From NCBI GenBank assembly GCA_004123355.1, contig SCHM01000003.1, positions 620,001 through 684,000 of the forward strand: a DNA stretch of 64,000 nt. The letters are read 5' to 3'. The stretch comes from Amphirosellinia nigrospora (Eukaryota; Ascomycota; Sordariomycetes; Xylariales; Xylariaceae). The translations under genes and the position numbers were made by a program. Each line of letters starts with the position of its first letter. The stretch's first letter is position 1. The notes beneath the pieces were generated by a model. It was not told the origin of the DNA. It made no database searches and was given only the letters and a program-made list of their open reading frames with translations. Positions 22,615-34,235 of the stretch are shown here, in pieces.

Positions 22615-23717
22615 ATGATCTCTTTGTTCCTAAAGTACTGTGGCTTGGTAGCACCGTGGCTGGGTGAATGTGGCGCGGCGCGGCTTCATGACACTACTAT
22701 TCCCAACACTGTGCCTAGCACCCGATATTACCGATCACAGTCACGTTTACTGTCGATGATGCCAGTCGAAATGATCCTCGATATCGCCGACCGAACCGCA
22801 AGTACTGCTGATGCCGTGTCCTTGGCATTGACTTGCAAATGTTTATTCTCAATTTTATCTAAATATATCGAGAGGCTCGACGCACATTCTAAAGAGATGC
22901 TTCTGACGACTCTAGAGCGGAGCACCAGCTGGGTAGTCTATTGCCCCTTTAAACGCAAACTACTCCCCTTTCACTCTAAAGAAAATATCTTTTATTATCC
23001 GGACAGTTATGGCATTTATAAAACATTCCGTCCCGACGGGGCGCTACTCATATCCTCGATGTGCCCAGGCAAAAGTTTAAGGGTGAGTTTTTTGGAAACC
23101 GTCTCGTTAGAAACCGTCGTCTACTCGGTGTTACGCATGGGATCCCTCTTTCATGTTTATCACTTTCGGGACACAAGTCCGCAAGTTTCCTGTTTATGAA
23201 GACGCAGTGCAAGATGCACCTTGAAGTTTCACGCACAGCGAAATGGATAGGCGACGACCTGTTCCTATCTTGCACATGGATGCTTCGTGTTATGGGAGTG
23301 GGAATTACAAGACAGGCTATTTCGACCCAGTCATTGCACAACTTCTTCCACCACACACTGCCAGGCGCATGTTGCTATCACTGCCAATTCGATGGAAGAC
23401 TAAATTTTGGGTACGGCGTCCTTCGTCCCAGTTTCAATAAAGCTAAGGCAAAGCTCTCTAAGAACTCCGCATACGAAGGGAGGGGGAGTTGCTCTTGTTG
23501 CGAAACTGACTGGGATTTATCGATCTCGTGGTTACAAGACAGTCTAGTATTCAAGACTGCAACGTACCACGATCTAGGTTGTTGTTCCATACCACCAGAT
23601 CCAAAATGGCAGAATCTGCTGAATTGTTTTGTAGGCGGAAGTTTGCCACGGGAAAGTTGCCACGGCCATGTGAGGCATATGTGGATAAATAGTGCCTGCG
23701 AGGAGGCAAAGTCCTAG
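22615..23717 (+). CDS. F-box domain protein, fungal family of unknown substrate
   Basis: F-box proteins bring substrates to SCF ubiquitin ligases through Skp1. The F-box is MMPVEMILDIADRTASTADA then VSLALTCKCLFSIL, near the N-terminus. The rest follows the layout of a large fungal F-box family: RLVRNRRLLGVTHGIPL, WIGDDLFLSCTWML, a Cys-pair segment (CSCCETDWDL) and a closing block TATYHDLGCCSIPPDPKW. The two halves are in different frames; one more T in the T-run 23088-23093 joins them (VSFFGNRLVRN). The upstream limit at 22615 is the first in-frame ATG; 22756, just before the F-box, is the alternative start. The repeat region follows immediately downstream. Confidence 0.75.
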
Positions 23718-23898
23718 AAATTCGTCTATAAATTAAGGGCATGGGCGAGGTTTGTCACAAGGGCTCTGATTGAGGGCTTGGGAATAGCTTCATTCCTTCA
23801 GATCTAATAATTGGCTATGGCGTCAAAGGACCTCTTACTCTCTAGATTCCTTTCCAGAGGACTCGGGACCTGACTAGCCTATATATACACAGATTTCG

Positions 23899-23934
23899 GG
23901 CTACCCCAACGGACCTCCGTTGGCCTGTGTAGCC
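23899..23934. repeat. Hairpin-forming inverted repeat
   Basis: An 8-bp perfect stem CCAACGGA/TCCGTTGG around a 2-base loop is enclosed by GGCTAC...GTAGCC. It lies at the left edge of the repeat region and may be an element end or a transcript hairpin. Confidence 0.5.
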
Positions 23935-24796
23935 AATATAACCCAAAATGGTACAAATAAACGAGCTGCAGCCGAGGGCTGAAAATCCGTGTGACAAGGT
24001 TACATTGAAGTCAGAATTAGGAAATCAGAGCCCCTAGAGGCCCCAAAGAGATTATTAGCTGAATTGAACTCTAAATTCCAAGCACCTGAGCACAGGCCCT
24101 TGTCACATAGATAGCTGCACGATGGCAATATGATAGGAGTCAGCAGAAGTCTTTCAGAGCTAGATCACACTGACCTTGAGGAGACAGAGGCATCAGGGGT
24201 TGGGGATTGTCTTAGTTCACCCAAAGGTGTTAAGCTCCAGCATCGCGTCAAGATGCAATCCCATCGCTGGAGAAGGGTGCCTCAGTGAAGCACCCCCACC
24301 TCTTACCAGGAGGCTAGACTCGTTCGTGTTCCATAACGCCAGGGTCTGGACTGTCAAGCCCATTGCCTGGATTTGCGCCACCACTTGACTGCGAGGACAG
24401 GGCTCCTGTTCCTCGACCAGAGAGAGAAGTTTACCAACGCTCTCACCGAGACATCAGTCCTCGGGCAAATGTGTGGTCACTGGCAGAGACAATGGCCGAA
24501 GACACGGCTTCGGCAACCTCCTTCTGACGGGCAGGGGTCTCTCTGCAGTGTTTCTCTAGCTCTTGCCTCAACGTGCGTATCTCAAATACCAGTTCACCCT
24601 GACGGGGACAGCAATTCGGACAGTACTCAGCTGGCAGAGGCGACTTCGGAATTTCAAGCCGCAAAAACTCCCTAATATATTTATATGTAGTATAGCAGTA
24701 GATAGATTGTATTGAATCAATATAATAGGAAGAATACCCCGAGTCTAGAGGACTCAGGGATATATAAATAGGCGTTTGAAGGCATCCTAATGACAA

Positions 24797-24936
24797 AATG
24801 AAGAGTGCAGTTGGTCAGAAATTCAGATTGCAAAAGCTCGGGTTTAAAGAAGGAAAAGGAAAAGGAAATGAAGAGTGCAGTTGGTCAGAAATTCAGATTG
24901 CAAAAGCTCGGGTTTAAATAAGGAAAAGAAAAGGAA
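24797..24936 (+). repeat. Tandem direct repeat, two copies of about 70 bp
   Basis: Both copies begin AATGAAGAGTGCAGTTGGTC and run through a shared stretch to GCTCGGGTTTAAA, then purine-rich GGAAAAG runs. The first 53 bases or so are nearly identical; differences lie in the A/G-rich end. A partial third start (AATGAAGAG) follows at about 24937. Confidence 0.9.
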
Positions 24937-24949
24937 ATGAAGAGAAGTG

Positions 24950-25105
24950 GGGGAACAGAGATGAGAAAATAATATAGGCACTGATAGCTCGTTGCGTCTT
25001 GGCAACTGCAACAAGATGTGACACGTCAAGGAAGGAAGTCTAGGTAATAAACTTATTATAGCCAAGAAGGCAACAACAACTGCGTGGAAGGAAACTCCGT
25101 CTTTT
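24950..25105 (+). repeat. Dispersed repeat copy A
   Basis: The reverse complement of this segment matches 54208-54420 with small indels. Shared blocks include CTTCCACGCAGTTGTTGTTG, GGCTATAATAAG, TTATTACCTAGA, ATCTTGTTGCAGTTGCC and AACGAGCTA. The two copies are about 29 kb apart in opposite orientation. Confidence 0.8.
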
Positions 25106-25295
25106 TACCTGCTATATTAAGGTAGGCCCAGGTACCCATTGGTTGTGATGACGAATGGCGTTTCGTGATGTCGTGTCACAAGATAGAGGGCTTAGAATTG
25201 GTTCAAATTGAGTAATAAGCAACTAGGGTGCCAAAAGGGCCATAGAGATCTAAGTTTTTTATTCTCTGGGAGGGAGGACTTGTAAGGTAATATTT

Positions 25296-25358
25296 AGCGA
25301 ACTCCGTATAAGAACCGTATAGCAATAGCGAACTCCGTATAAGATCTGTATAGCGCTG
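25296..25358 (+). repeat. Short tandem duplication, unit about 31 bp
   Basis: Two imperfect copies of a unit beginning AGCGAACTCCGTATAAGA lie end to end, with a degenerate third CCGTATAA after them. Confidence 0.75.
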
Positions 25359-25400
25359 TATTGCGTACTCAGCCAGATCCGTATAACATGTTGTGCTTTG

Positions 25401-26527
25401 GGGAAGTGGCTTTCTTCTAATAAGGTAAGAAGTGCAATCGGAATTTTAAATCAGACAAGTTGAATGGAAGTTGCTGGTATTGCAACTCTCCTGTCGCAAT
25501 AGCCTCGGAACCTAACATGATGATCGATAGTACTTGTGAAGTTAGAGCAGCCATAGCACCGGTCTGTTAGGTAGTAAGTATATAATTAGGTACCTCCTTT
25601 CAGCAATGTTGTTACCGACGTTACCTTTATTATACAGAGGCACCTGCCCAGATACAAAAGCAATGGTGAGAGCATTAATAATCAGCATAAGGCAGAATCG
25701 GAAAGAAGTATTTGCTGTGATAAACCTAGTTAAAAAGGGTTGGTTGAGACGCTGTTTCTCTCGTGAGCGTCGTCCGGTTGATCTAGCTCGAACTTCGATG
25801 TCATAGTCTGCGCTGGTAGTAAATCTAGAATTGACATATGTTATTGCACAGGGGGAAAGATCTCCTTCGATCCTGAGGGTTCTCTGGACCCCTATTCATA
25901 TACATTTTCAACTCCATCCTCATGTCACAGTTCACACTGCTGGTACCTATGTCCAGACCTGACTATTGTCATTGCATAAGGAGGGAAGTTCTCCTTGTAT
26001 CCTACATGGAGTCTATGTATACCCTTTATATATCTAATCTACATCATAACCCCTGTATCGCCAAGCCTTATGGTTCCGTGCACTCAGCATACATTGCAAT
26101 TCATACCTCCGTGGCGCTGAAAAGCTAAACGGCTGCTCGTTTCAATCTACTCGAGGAATACGGTAGGTAGTATTAACATCCGTTTTTTAATTATACTACA
26201 ATTTTTTTAATACTCTATGCAAAAACGAGGTTGGCTCAGACTCCCAGCTCAGGCTAAAAGCGGCATGGCTTACCTATCTCAGAGGTTAATGCGCATTGAT
26301 GGACGTCGCCAACTTACTTGTCTTAGGTACTTTTAGCTTGCAGGCACTGATAGTGAATACACTTGCTTATCCATTCGTAAACAATGAAAGTATAGGATAT
26401 CGATTTCGTCTAGTTCTGTTGGCACAAATGTATTGATCTATATTATCATATTGAAGGACTATCCAATGGTCTACCTAATGCACGTACTATCTATGCCATG
26501 ATCCTATAGCCGAGGTCTACGATCTAG
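25401..26527. other. Intergenic, no supportable gene
   Basis: A 66-codon frame (25606-25806, +) shows nothing recognisable. Two diverged copies of a block of about 60-75 bp, each with GTxATTGCAxAxGGxGGxAA followed by a TCTCCTT segment, seem to start near 25840 and 25968. I see no other structure. Confidence 0.4.
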
Positions 26528-28753
26528 TCATGCCGCAGTGAGACCAAGTTCAGCATAGAACGCTTCAGTGCTGGGTGCCCTGCCCAAGAACTGCTTGAGC
26601 GTCTCCATCTCGTCCTGGCTTCCACCGCGTTCCAACACGGTGTGACGGTATCGACGACCTTCCTTTCCATTCATCGGGTCCTTCTTGAAGCTTGAGTGGA
26701 ACATGTCGGCGCTGTATACTTCGGACGATAAGTAACCATAATAACCGGCGTCGTAACCTCCTATGAGATGGCCAAAAGTAGCTTGGCCGTGTCCCCAGGT
26801 GCTATTAGGCCGAGTCAGCAAACGAATAGACATATCACTTGTGCGAGCGTCGAGACTTACCCCTTCTCACCAAGAGCCTCAGGGCCCTTGAGGCCACAGA
26901 TCTGTGCACGGAGGTCGTTATAAAGTTGGCTGGCATCCAGCTTCTCCAGCTCTTCGTGGCTGTTTGGCGAATGTACAGTCATATCGAAAATGCCAAAGTG
27001 TAGCTGTCTCAAGTTGAATAGGGCATCATTGACGTGTTTAGTTGAGATTAGCTTCTCAATCAATTCATCAGGAATCTTCTCGCCTGTCTCGTAGTGGTGA
27101 GAAAGCGATTTAAGCTGACTGGACGCCCAACACCAGTTCTCGAGCATTTGGCTCGGTGCCTCTACAAAGTCTCTCACGGTGGAAGTGCCGTGGAAGCGAC
27201 TGTACCGGCATCGACCCGTCAAATCGTGGATACCATGGCCCAGCTCGTGGAACAGCGTCACAACTTCATCATGCTTGAGGAGCGAAGGCTTCTTCTCCGT
27301 GGGCTTCGAAAAGTTACATACTAACGCTGTGGCCGGGAATCGGCGCGATCCGTCCTTCTGCAAATATCCAGGCTGAAGGTTAAAGTTGGCAGCATGGCCA
27401 TATTTGCCTTGGCGGGGGTGCAGATCAAGGTAAAGGTAACCCACGAACCCATCACCTTCAGATGCATCATCCCAGACGGAGAAGATGATGACATCATCGT
27501 GCCAGGCAATGTCCTCGGCTTTCCAGTTGGTGACAGTCGTTGTCGCTCAGCCTCGTCTAACTTGACAAAGACCAGGCCAAATATGTGTTCAAAGATCTCG
27601 AGCATTCCTTGAACCGTAGATTGGAGGGGGAAATACTCGGAAATTTTCACTTCATCAATGTTGTACTCTTGCTCAACCATCATTCGGTCGTAAAAACGAT
27701 TATCCCACAGGTAAAATTTATCATCCGATTTGATGCCCCTCGATTCTTCATCTTTCTTTTTCAATGCAAGTAGGTGTTGCTGCTCCTTTACACCACCAGG
27801 TGCTAACTTGGTCCGAAGATCGGAAAGAAATGAGTTGACAGTTTCGGGCAGCTTGGCCATTTTATCCTCAATACGGAAAGCGGCGTGATTGGCATATCCC
27901 AACATCCGTGCTGCTTCATCACGTAGTAGAATGGCCTCCTTGAAAAGAGGGACGTTGTCATTGCACTACCGTAATTGTTAGTTCTTCCAATCCCGTCCCA
28001 GGGTTGAAATATAGTAGTTACCTTGTTTTCGTTAGCAATAAATACTTTTCTCCGCGTCTCTGGGTTCTTGGCAAACTTCAGAGCCGGGAACAAGTCCGGA
28101 TACTTGAAGCTCAGTTTGACCTTGCCCTCATTTTCGCCAGTTCCCTTCTCAAGACCGTCGACAACGTCATCCGGAATACCATCCAGCTCCTCCTTGGTGA
28201 ACCATAGGCCTCCGTTTTCTTCGTTCAAAGTCTTTTGGAATTGGATTCCAATCTGACTTAGGCGCTTCTTAATCTCCTTGAAGCGATCCCGCTGCGGACC
28301 TTTGGGCAACCCCAGACCGTTCCTAATGTAGCCCTTACGCTCCTTCTCTAGCAACCGCAAGCTCTCGGAGTCTAGATTAGGTTCGTTGGCTTTCTGGGAC
28401 TGGAAGGCGGCCTCAACGAGGGCATAGATGTCTTCGCGCATGTTGCACTCGATGGAAAAATCATCCATGAGTTTCTCGGCCTCTGTGGAAGCATTACGCA
28501 GGTCGGTATCGCCCGAGACATATTGGTAAAAGCCTAGAATGCGGGAGCTGAGCTGAGCCTCGTTCTCATCCTCTATCATAGGTATCAGGGCAGATGTGAA
28601 GCTGGCCTTGTCTACGGACACCTCAGCGGCAATCTTGTCAAGCAAGGAGCGCGTTGTGTCGCAGAGAGTCTTCGCATCGGCAACGATAGACTCTTTGCTA
28701 CCCGTGAAAGTCGGCGGCGCTTGGGGCGGGTACCTGTATTTGTCAGGCGCCAT
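26528..28753 (-). CDS. PRD1: M3 family metallopeptidase (saccharolysin/thimet oligopeptidase type)
   Basis: This zinc endopeptidase cleaves short peptides in the cytosol or intermembrane space. The active site HELGHGIHD (HExxH) is followed by the second zinc-ligand region (HGTSTVRDFVEAPSQMLENW, with E). Other family blocks are YLWDNRFYDRMM and WGHGQATFGHLIGGYDAGYY. Three exons (28022-28753, 26861-27965, 26528-26811) join cleanly (NENK-CNDNV, GEKG-TWGHG). One frame break (LSPTGK to AEDIAWHDD) is cured by one more A opposite T-run 27520-27522. The start MAPDKYRYPPQ is the only in-frame ATG; the open frame above it has none, so a mitochondrial presequence form is not supported. The length, about 700 residues, is usual. 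Confidence 0.93.
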
Positions 28754-30051
28754 GGCGGCGGTTACGAGGGATCGAGTCACAATAGTTGATCGACCGAGGG
28801 AGGGTGAAGCGGACGGATAATGCCTGAAGCGAAGAGAACTTAGGTATATAGAAACGCGGGTGAGGGCCCGTGGAGGAGCCAGGTTGAAGATAATGGCAAA
28901 GAGCAGAATGAAAAGAGAATAGAAGGAGGAGGGGTCGGGAGCGGGAGCGGGAGCGGGAGCTTGCGGTCGATGTCGCCAGATTCGCTGAAGTTCACGAATC
29001 TGTCCAATAAGAGGGCGAGAGGGATCGTAGCGAGGGGTACTGGCTGTAGGCACTACCAACTAACCTAGTAACCTCTCTATCAGGAGCAAGGAGAGGTGTA
29101 TGTCGGAGTACGGCTCTGACGGCTCTGTGATATACAAGCACACAGATGGGTATGTAGGTCTCGGATAAGGTACGGGTGCTGGGTTGTGTTACAGGGCTGA
29201 TGACAGCTTGCATCAATCAGAGATCGAGGCGCATGAGGTGCAGTTCGCTTCGGGGAGTTTACCTCCCTAGACGGGTAGTAGTGTACCTATGGCAATGCCT
29301 AACGAGAGCTTGGAAGCCCCAACAGCTTGGGCATTTGCGGGGGTTCTCCCCCGCCTGCTTAACACTAATGCGGCCCGCAACGGATTAGGTGCCACTTTGA
29401 CTCAAGACACCTAAACCATGGTTAGCTAAGTCTATATCAACAGTGAGCATTTTATTAATTACCTACCTAGTTTCGTAAATATAGACGAGGATGCCGGCCG
29501 GTCTTTCTAGAGGTCTGGGATGAGCTGCTTCGATATCTAGACCTCAAGGATATATTATCAAGTTAAGGCAGTTGAGCCGCAATACTAAATCATCAATGAA
29601 CTATGGTTGGTAGAAGGAATGCAAGGTTCAGTATTGTGTGTAGAATGTTCGTATTTGCTAGCTGTGTGTCATGTACCAACGGCTAGGAGATGTAAGACTG
29701 GTATCGGTTCACGGTAGAAGCTGCTCTGGTCCCACCTGTTCTTCACCATCTCTCCCTTGTGCTCCTAAGCGATGCACCGTCATGAGCCAAGTTTCATGAC
29801 GGGAAATGCATTTTGAAGAACCCGGACATGTAGACCGATAGATCGCATCTTGCTCTTAATGGTGTAGAATCATTTATTACACCAAGTATCAGGGAAGGGA
29901 CCAGTCAAGGCCCCCTTAGTTCGTACAATATGGTCCCAAGCAACATCATATAAGTAATGCATAAACGCCAATGTCATCTCCGAATCATGCATAATCCCAT
30001 CCTACCGAACTCCCTTTCATTGAAAAATGTCTCAAGAGGAAAAAACACTGC
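28754..30051. other. Intergenic, no supportable gene
   Basis: The stretch holds the metallopeptidase promoter (with a GGGAGC hexamer repeated near 28938-28960) and the 3' region of the light-chain gene. A CTACCTAG motif lies near 29463. No coding features are seen. Confidence 0.45.
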
Positions 30052-30720
30052 TTAGTTGGCCAGGATAGTTCGCACGAGATCTGATATCGTGTCAGTGGCC
30101 GTTCGATGTGTGCACAACATATGCGCCCGGTTCAAGAGGTGCAAGATGACGTTGTACGTACCGGTGTAGTTGACCTGTCCTGAGCTCGTGTCCACAGCCT
30201 TCAGCAGCTCGTCTACCTCTTCATCTGTCATCTTCTCCCCCAGGTTTGTGAGGATGTATTTGAGTTGTCCGACGCCGATCGACCCAGTCATGTCCTTGTC
30301 AAAAACCTGGAAACCACGGCAATACTCTTCGGGCTCGCCAGGGTCACGGAATCCGCCTGGTCGATTGAGAATCTTGGAGAAGGTCTCGAAGTCAACTGCA
30401 GAGAGTTGTATCAGTATTGATTCGGGATGATGGAGTCCGCTCCAATCCTTCGGTATTTTGCGACGTGCGATTCCGTTGGGGTTGTAAGAGGAGATGGCGG
30501 GACTTCGTAATCTGTGCATCACCAAAGAGCTGCTACTCACATTCTCCACCAACACTTCTCTCCAGGTCTCTGATCTCGGCAAGGGTCGGGTTCTGGCCAC
30601 AGGCACGCAAAAGGTCACCTAGGCTGTCCAGAGTGACGCGGCCAGTTCCTCGCTTATCGAATAGCGAGAAAGCCTCCTTGTAGTTGGTTGAAGCCTGGGG
30701 GTCTCGTAGTTAGCGGCCAT
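30052..30720 (-). CDS. cdc4: EF-hand myosin light chain Cdc4 type
   Basis: Cdc4 is the essential light chain of the cytokinetic myosin II. The parts are: MAANYETP, then [20 protein letters not shown] (first EF-hand region), [36 protein letters not shown], a third EF region ([20 protein letters not shown]), [20 protein letters not shown], and DLVRTILAN at the end. Introns at 30396-30540 and 30081-30161 restore GEFDFETF and YTDLVRTIL. The first codons are out of frame with the rest by one base; a sixth C in the run opposite 30697-30701 fixes it. Few canonical calcium ligands are kept, as in this light-chain family. Confidence 0.92.
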
Positions 30721-31799
30721 TTTGATTAGAGTAATGATTATTACGTCGCAGTAGCAGATGCGTATAGGATGTAGCGAGGGTCAATGTAAACATGAAATCG
30801 TGCAAAGCGCAGAAGAGGGTGCTAAGACGTAGATTGCGATGGGCGTTGGTTTTTTGTTTGTTTTGCAGAAAAGGGAGAAGCGCGACGCTAGTTGCGATGA
30901 CGGGATTTGGAGATTCGGCCATTTGAGATTAATCGGACACCAGGTGCGCCCTCCATCGTAGGAATTGGTGGGCTCGCGCCAACTCTCCTTCTGTTGTCGC
31001 CGCTGCCAAACGGCGCCCGTGTCCTGCCACTGGCTCCTCCTCTCCCTTCAGCAGGGGACTTCAGGAGCCCGCTAACTTGGGGTATAGGGGTTGCGAGGGG
31101 TAGGTGCTGTGTTTACGTCGTGTGACCGAGCACAAATCAGGGGCATGAACACATTGATTGAACTACTTACCATTATGAACGTGGATGGGTGTTTCCGGTG
31201 CAAATAACTAGTAGTTTGTTTGGAAGGGCAAGATGGTTTTCGCGGTAGTGTTTGTTGTAGTTGGGTTAAAGTAGTGGGATAGAGAGAGAGAGAGAGAGAG
31301 CGAGAAAGGTATTGAAATAAGATTAAAACAAGTCTTGCTGGCCAGAGTGAACTAAGAAACAAGGGCCTGGGCCGCCTTCTATGCGGCGAGCCACTCAGTG
31401 GTTAATGCGTTGTTGCTGGTGGGGCAGATTAAATTGCCATAGCAACCACTACCAATAACACTAGACAGGCAAGCACAGAGAGCAACGATGCCTGGGCTGA
31501 ATTACTCGTGTACAACAGTAGATCATAGCCGCTGCATGGATTTTTTTTATATCTGGTCCCCTGCTACTGTGTTGTCATGTAAGTGGTTGTGGGAATCCCT
31601 TTCGCGGGGCTAAAATTGCAGTGCTTCTGTGCGGTGGGGATGGCAGCAACTTTACTACTTCAAGCACATCAAAAAGTTCGTATGTACACATCAGTGTACA
31701 GAAAAACCGCCGACATTTTGGACCTGCCTTACACGATTCTATAGCGTATACTCTATACTATTATATATGAAAAGAATATAGCGTGCTAGAGATACTCTC
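30721..31799. other. Intergenic with GA microsatellite, no gene seen
   Basis: The stretch holds the light-chain promoter and the 3' region of the methyltransferase gene. A (GA)n run lies at 31281-31300. Confidence 0.45.
31281..31300 (+). repeat. (GA)10 dinucleotide microsatellite
   Basis: About ten uninterrupted AG units are followed by CGAGAAAGG. Such runs occur in many fungal promoters and introns. Confidence 0.9.
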
Positions 31800-32819
31800 T
31801 CACCTTCGCCTAGCCATGATGATATAAGTCCCCCAATCACTAACCACCTCGGCTTCCCTCCATTGTTCACCCATTGCCTTCCACTCCGGTACGGAATCAA
31901 CCATATGATCCCACATAATATCGACCACGTCACCATCGCCGCCCTCGGCTCTACTCTTTGCCTCAGGGTGTGCATCCTTCCAACCGCTGTAGCAGCTAAA
32001 TGTGCGCGTGTACGCCTCAACCTCTCCGAGCTTCATCTTCTTCCTCAGCCAGGCCAGGTCCTCCTCATCTTGCTTTCCAGGTTCATGATCCAATCTTGTG
32101 ATATCCTTCCAATGATCCCCCGGCACTTCTACAGAGCGCAATAGGCCTCTCAGTAAGTTCCGGCCCGGTTGTTCCCAGTACGGCCCCATGCCTTCTACAC
32201 CGGGAGCAACATCACCGAACCCGTAGACGAACTTCTCCATCACCTCGGTAGCCTGCTCCACTTCCATGAGGACGTTATCCACGTAGCCCCAGAACGCAAT
32301 GGTGCCGCCGGGCTTCACGGCGCGTGCTAGCTCCCGCCACACGGCACTATAATTAAACCAATGCGCCGCCTGGCCCGCCACAGCCATGTCGATGGATGCA
32401 GGAGGCACGAGCGTTGACAAATCCTCAGCGCGACCGTGCTGAAACGTGATCTTGGCGTCATCCGTCGTGCGACGTGCCTGCTCTATCATGCCCGCGGATG
32501 GATCGATGGCAAGCACGCGTTGAAAACGAGGGCTCATGGCCCTCGCGATGAGGCCGTGTCCACATCCTATGTCCAGTAGGGCCGTTTCGCTCCCCACGGG
32601 CGGCGGCTGGTGGAAACCCAGAACGGTTCGGAAGACTGACGCCGGGTATGTCGGCCGGAAGGCAGCATATGCCTTTGCAGAGAAGGTTGAGCGGCTGTAG
32701 CTCTGGTCAGCGATGGGATTTCTTGTCACATGATGTGATTGGTGCGCAGGAGAGCGATCTAGGGGACCCAGGGGGTGACTTGCGCAAATGTCGCCATTGC
32801 CGAGAGAGATGATGAACAC
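31800..32819 (-). CDS. SAM-dependent class I methyltransferase, trans-aconitate methyltransferase-like
   Basis: A single intact frame carries the methyltransferase fold. Motif I is LLDIGCGHGLIARAM, the next acidic strand is VLAIDPSAGMIEQARR, then ITFQHGRAEDLSTL, motif IV-like MAVAGQAAHWFN, and GGTIAFWGYVD. Before the fold is SYSRSTFSAKAYAAFRPTYP, a phrase typical of the fungal Tmt1/Crg1-like group. The family methylates small carboxylic acids or related lipids; the true substrate cannot be read from sequence. About 40 residues before SYSRST look untypical (MFIISLGNGDICASHPLG), so the real start may lie downstream in a spliced exon. No frame damage. Confidence 0.85.
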   Translation of the reverse strand: MFIISLGNGDICASHPLGPLDRSPAHQSHHVTRNPIADQSYSRSTFSAKAYAAFRPTYPASVFRTVLGFHQPPPVGSETALLDIGCGHGLIARAMSPRFQRVLAIDPSAGMIEQARRTTDDAKITFQHGRAEDLSTLVPPASIDMAVAGQAAHWFNYSAVWRELARAVKPGGTIAFWGYVDNVLMEVEQATEVMEKFVYGFGDVAPGVEGMGPYWEQPGRNLLRGLLRSVEVPGDHWKDITRLDHEPGKQDEEDLAWLRKKMKLGEVEAYTRTFSCYSGWKDAHPEAKSRAEGGDGDVVDIMWDHMVDSVPEWKAMGEQWREAEVVSDWGTYIIMARRR

Positions 32820-33267
32820 TTGGTTTTTACAAAATCATGTCTACTCTCAACCGTCGGTCGATAAAAATGAATGGATCAAGACTTAGCACACTTAATAATA
32901 TCTTAGATATGAATAAAGAAAAGAATCGATACAGAGGTAGTTGAATAGAGAAGATCCCATCTGTGGGTATTATATGAGAGGCAATAGGTTATTCGGGGCC
33001 AAAGATCGGTGCCCTCCGTCCAGGCGGCACCCGTCCGAACGGACAGGCAGGATCAAGCGGGGGCAAGCTCCGCATACTCTGCCCCTCCACAATAGGTGGT
33101 AGCCTGTGCCACCCTCCCAAAAGCCTCAGACGTCAGCTATGGTGTATATCATATCATAGGTACAATACAGAAGATATTTAATTCGCAGAGCCCGCAGAGC
33201 CCGCAGACTTCCGTCTTTCATCTCGTTTTAGAATTACATGCCCTTATCCTACCATACCTTATTGAAA

Positions 33268-33959
33268 ATGACAACAGAAGCAAGCGTCCGGGGGTTCTTC
33301 TCATCCCCGCAGTTCGCTGTCGTAGGCGCGAGCTCTAACCCGGCCAAGTTCGGACACAAGGGTAGGAAATCCGTCTTCTTTACAGTCATATATTTCGGAT
33401 CTCCGATACGTCTGCGTCTTCTCCTTGGCTTCTCCTCGACTTGCTCACTCAGTTGTGTACTATTCTACTGAGGCACTCGCGCTCACACTCACACTCACAC
33501 TCACACTCACACTCACATCCACGCTCACATTCACCATGTCCCCCAGCTACATATTGGTTAACTAACTATATACAATCTATAGTATTGGCCTGGTACCAAG
33601 CGCACAAGCTCCCCGTAACACCCATCAACCCAGCCTCAGCAACCATCACGACGTCGTACGGTGAGTATGTCGCCGTGAAATCCGTCTCGGAACTACCGGA
33701 GCCGAAACAAACCTCGCTCTCCGTCATCACGCCACCCCCAGTTACCCTTGAGGTCCTGAAGGAGGCCAAGCGTGTCGGGATCCCAGCCGTCTGGCTGCAA
33801 CCCGGCACCTTCGATGACGAGGTCATCAAGTTTGCTCACGGCAAGGACACCGATGGATATGCGGGCGATGTCGTAGCTGGCGAGGGCGGCGTCGGAGGTG
33901 AGGGGTGGTGCGTCCTTGTTGACGGCGAGAAGGGCATGAGATCGGCTGGGAAGCTGTGA
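33268..33959 (+). CDS. CoA-binding domain protein (Rossmann fold, YccU-like)
   Basis: The family binds coenzyme A or a related nucleotide; its role is unknown. Exon 1 (33268-33361) gives MTTEASVRGFFSSPQFAVVG and ASSNPAKFGHK with a Rossmann glycine loop. A 221-bp intron follows, then exon 2 (33583-33959) with VLAWYQAHKLPVTPINP, SLSVITPPPVTLEVLKEAKR and GIPAVWLQPGTFDDEVIKFA. The WLQPG motif and spacing match the family. Exon 2 ends AGKL and carries a Gly/Glu/Asp-rich insert before the end. The start is the ATG 10 codons into the open frame, immediately before the conserved domain. Intact. Confidence 0.9.
33482..33517 (+). repeat. Hexanucleotide microsatellite inside an intron
   Basis: Five to six TCACAC units lie inside the intron of the CoA-binding gene, flanked by degenerate copies up to 33534. 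The repeat accounts for the unusual length of this intron. Confidence 0.9.
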
Positions 33960-34235
33960 GAGATGTTTGAGGATCAACGGGCTTAGGATTTCGATGTGAA
34001 CTATAAACCTCTGTGAAATGAGTGCGTATCTCATGACCGATGATCTAATAACAATGGTCGGTGAATACTCCAAAAACGGACCCCCCTACCGTCTCAGTTG
34101 AGAAAGCAGGCTTAGAACAAATTGCAACGGGTGAATTGTGAGGTCGCTGGTTTGTAGCAAATAGCACTAAATTTCTAAGCGAATATATGTTACACGCGAA
34201 TCGGCAAACCGAACGCTGAATACGAAAATTTAGAC

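Larger units (their letters stand above)
23870..25400. mobile_element. Decayed transposon/repeat region
   Basis: No normal gene is seen in this stretch. It holds an inverted-repeat hairpin (23899-23934), a broken minus-strand reading frame (about 24180-24796) with EYCPNCCPRQGELVFEIRTL and, one frame over, GKLLSLVEEQEPCPRSQVVA, tandem duplications (24797-24936, 25296-25358) and a segment (about 24950-25105) repeated in inverted orientation at 54208-54420. The split frame has a CxxC pair and a coiled-coil-like helix, which could be gag-like, but I cannot name a family. The repeated segment argues for a dispersed element. Limits are approximate. Confidence 0.5.

Noticed and set aside
33482-33517. 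A CRISPR-like array
   Set aside because: The units are only six bases with no spacers; it is a microsatellite within an intron.
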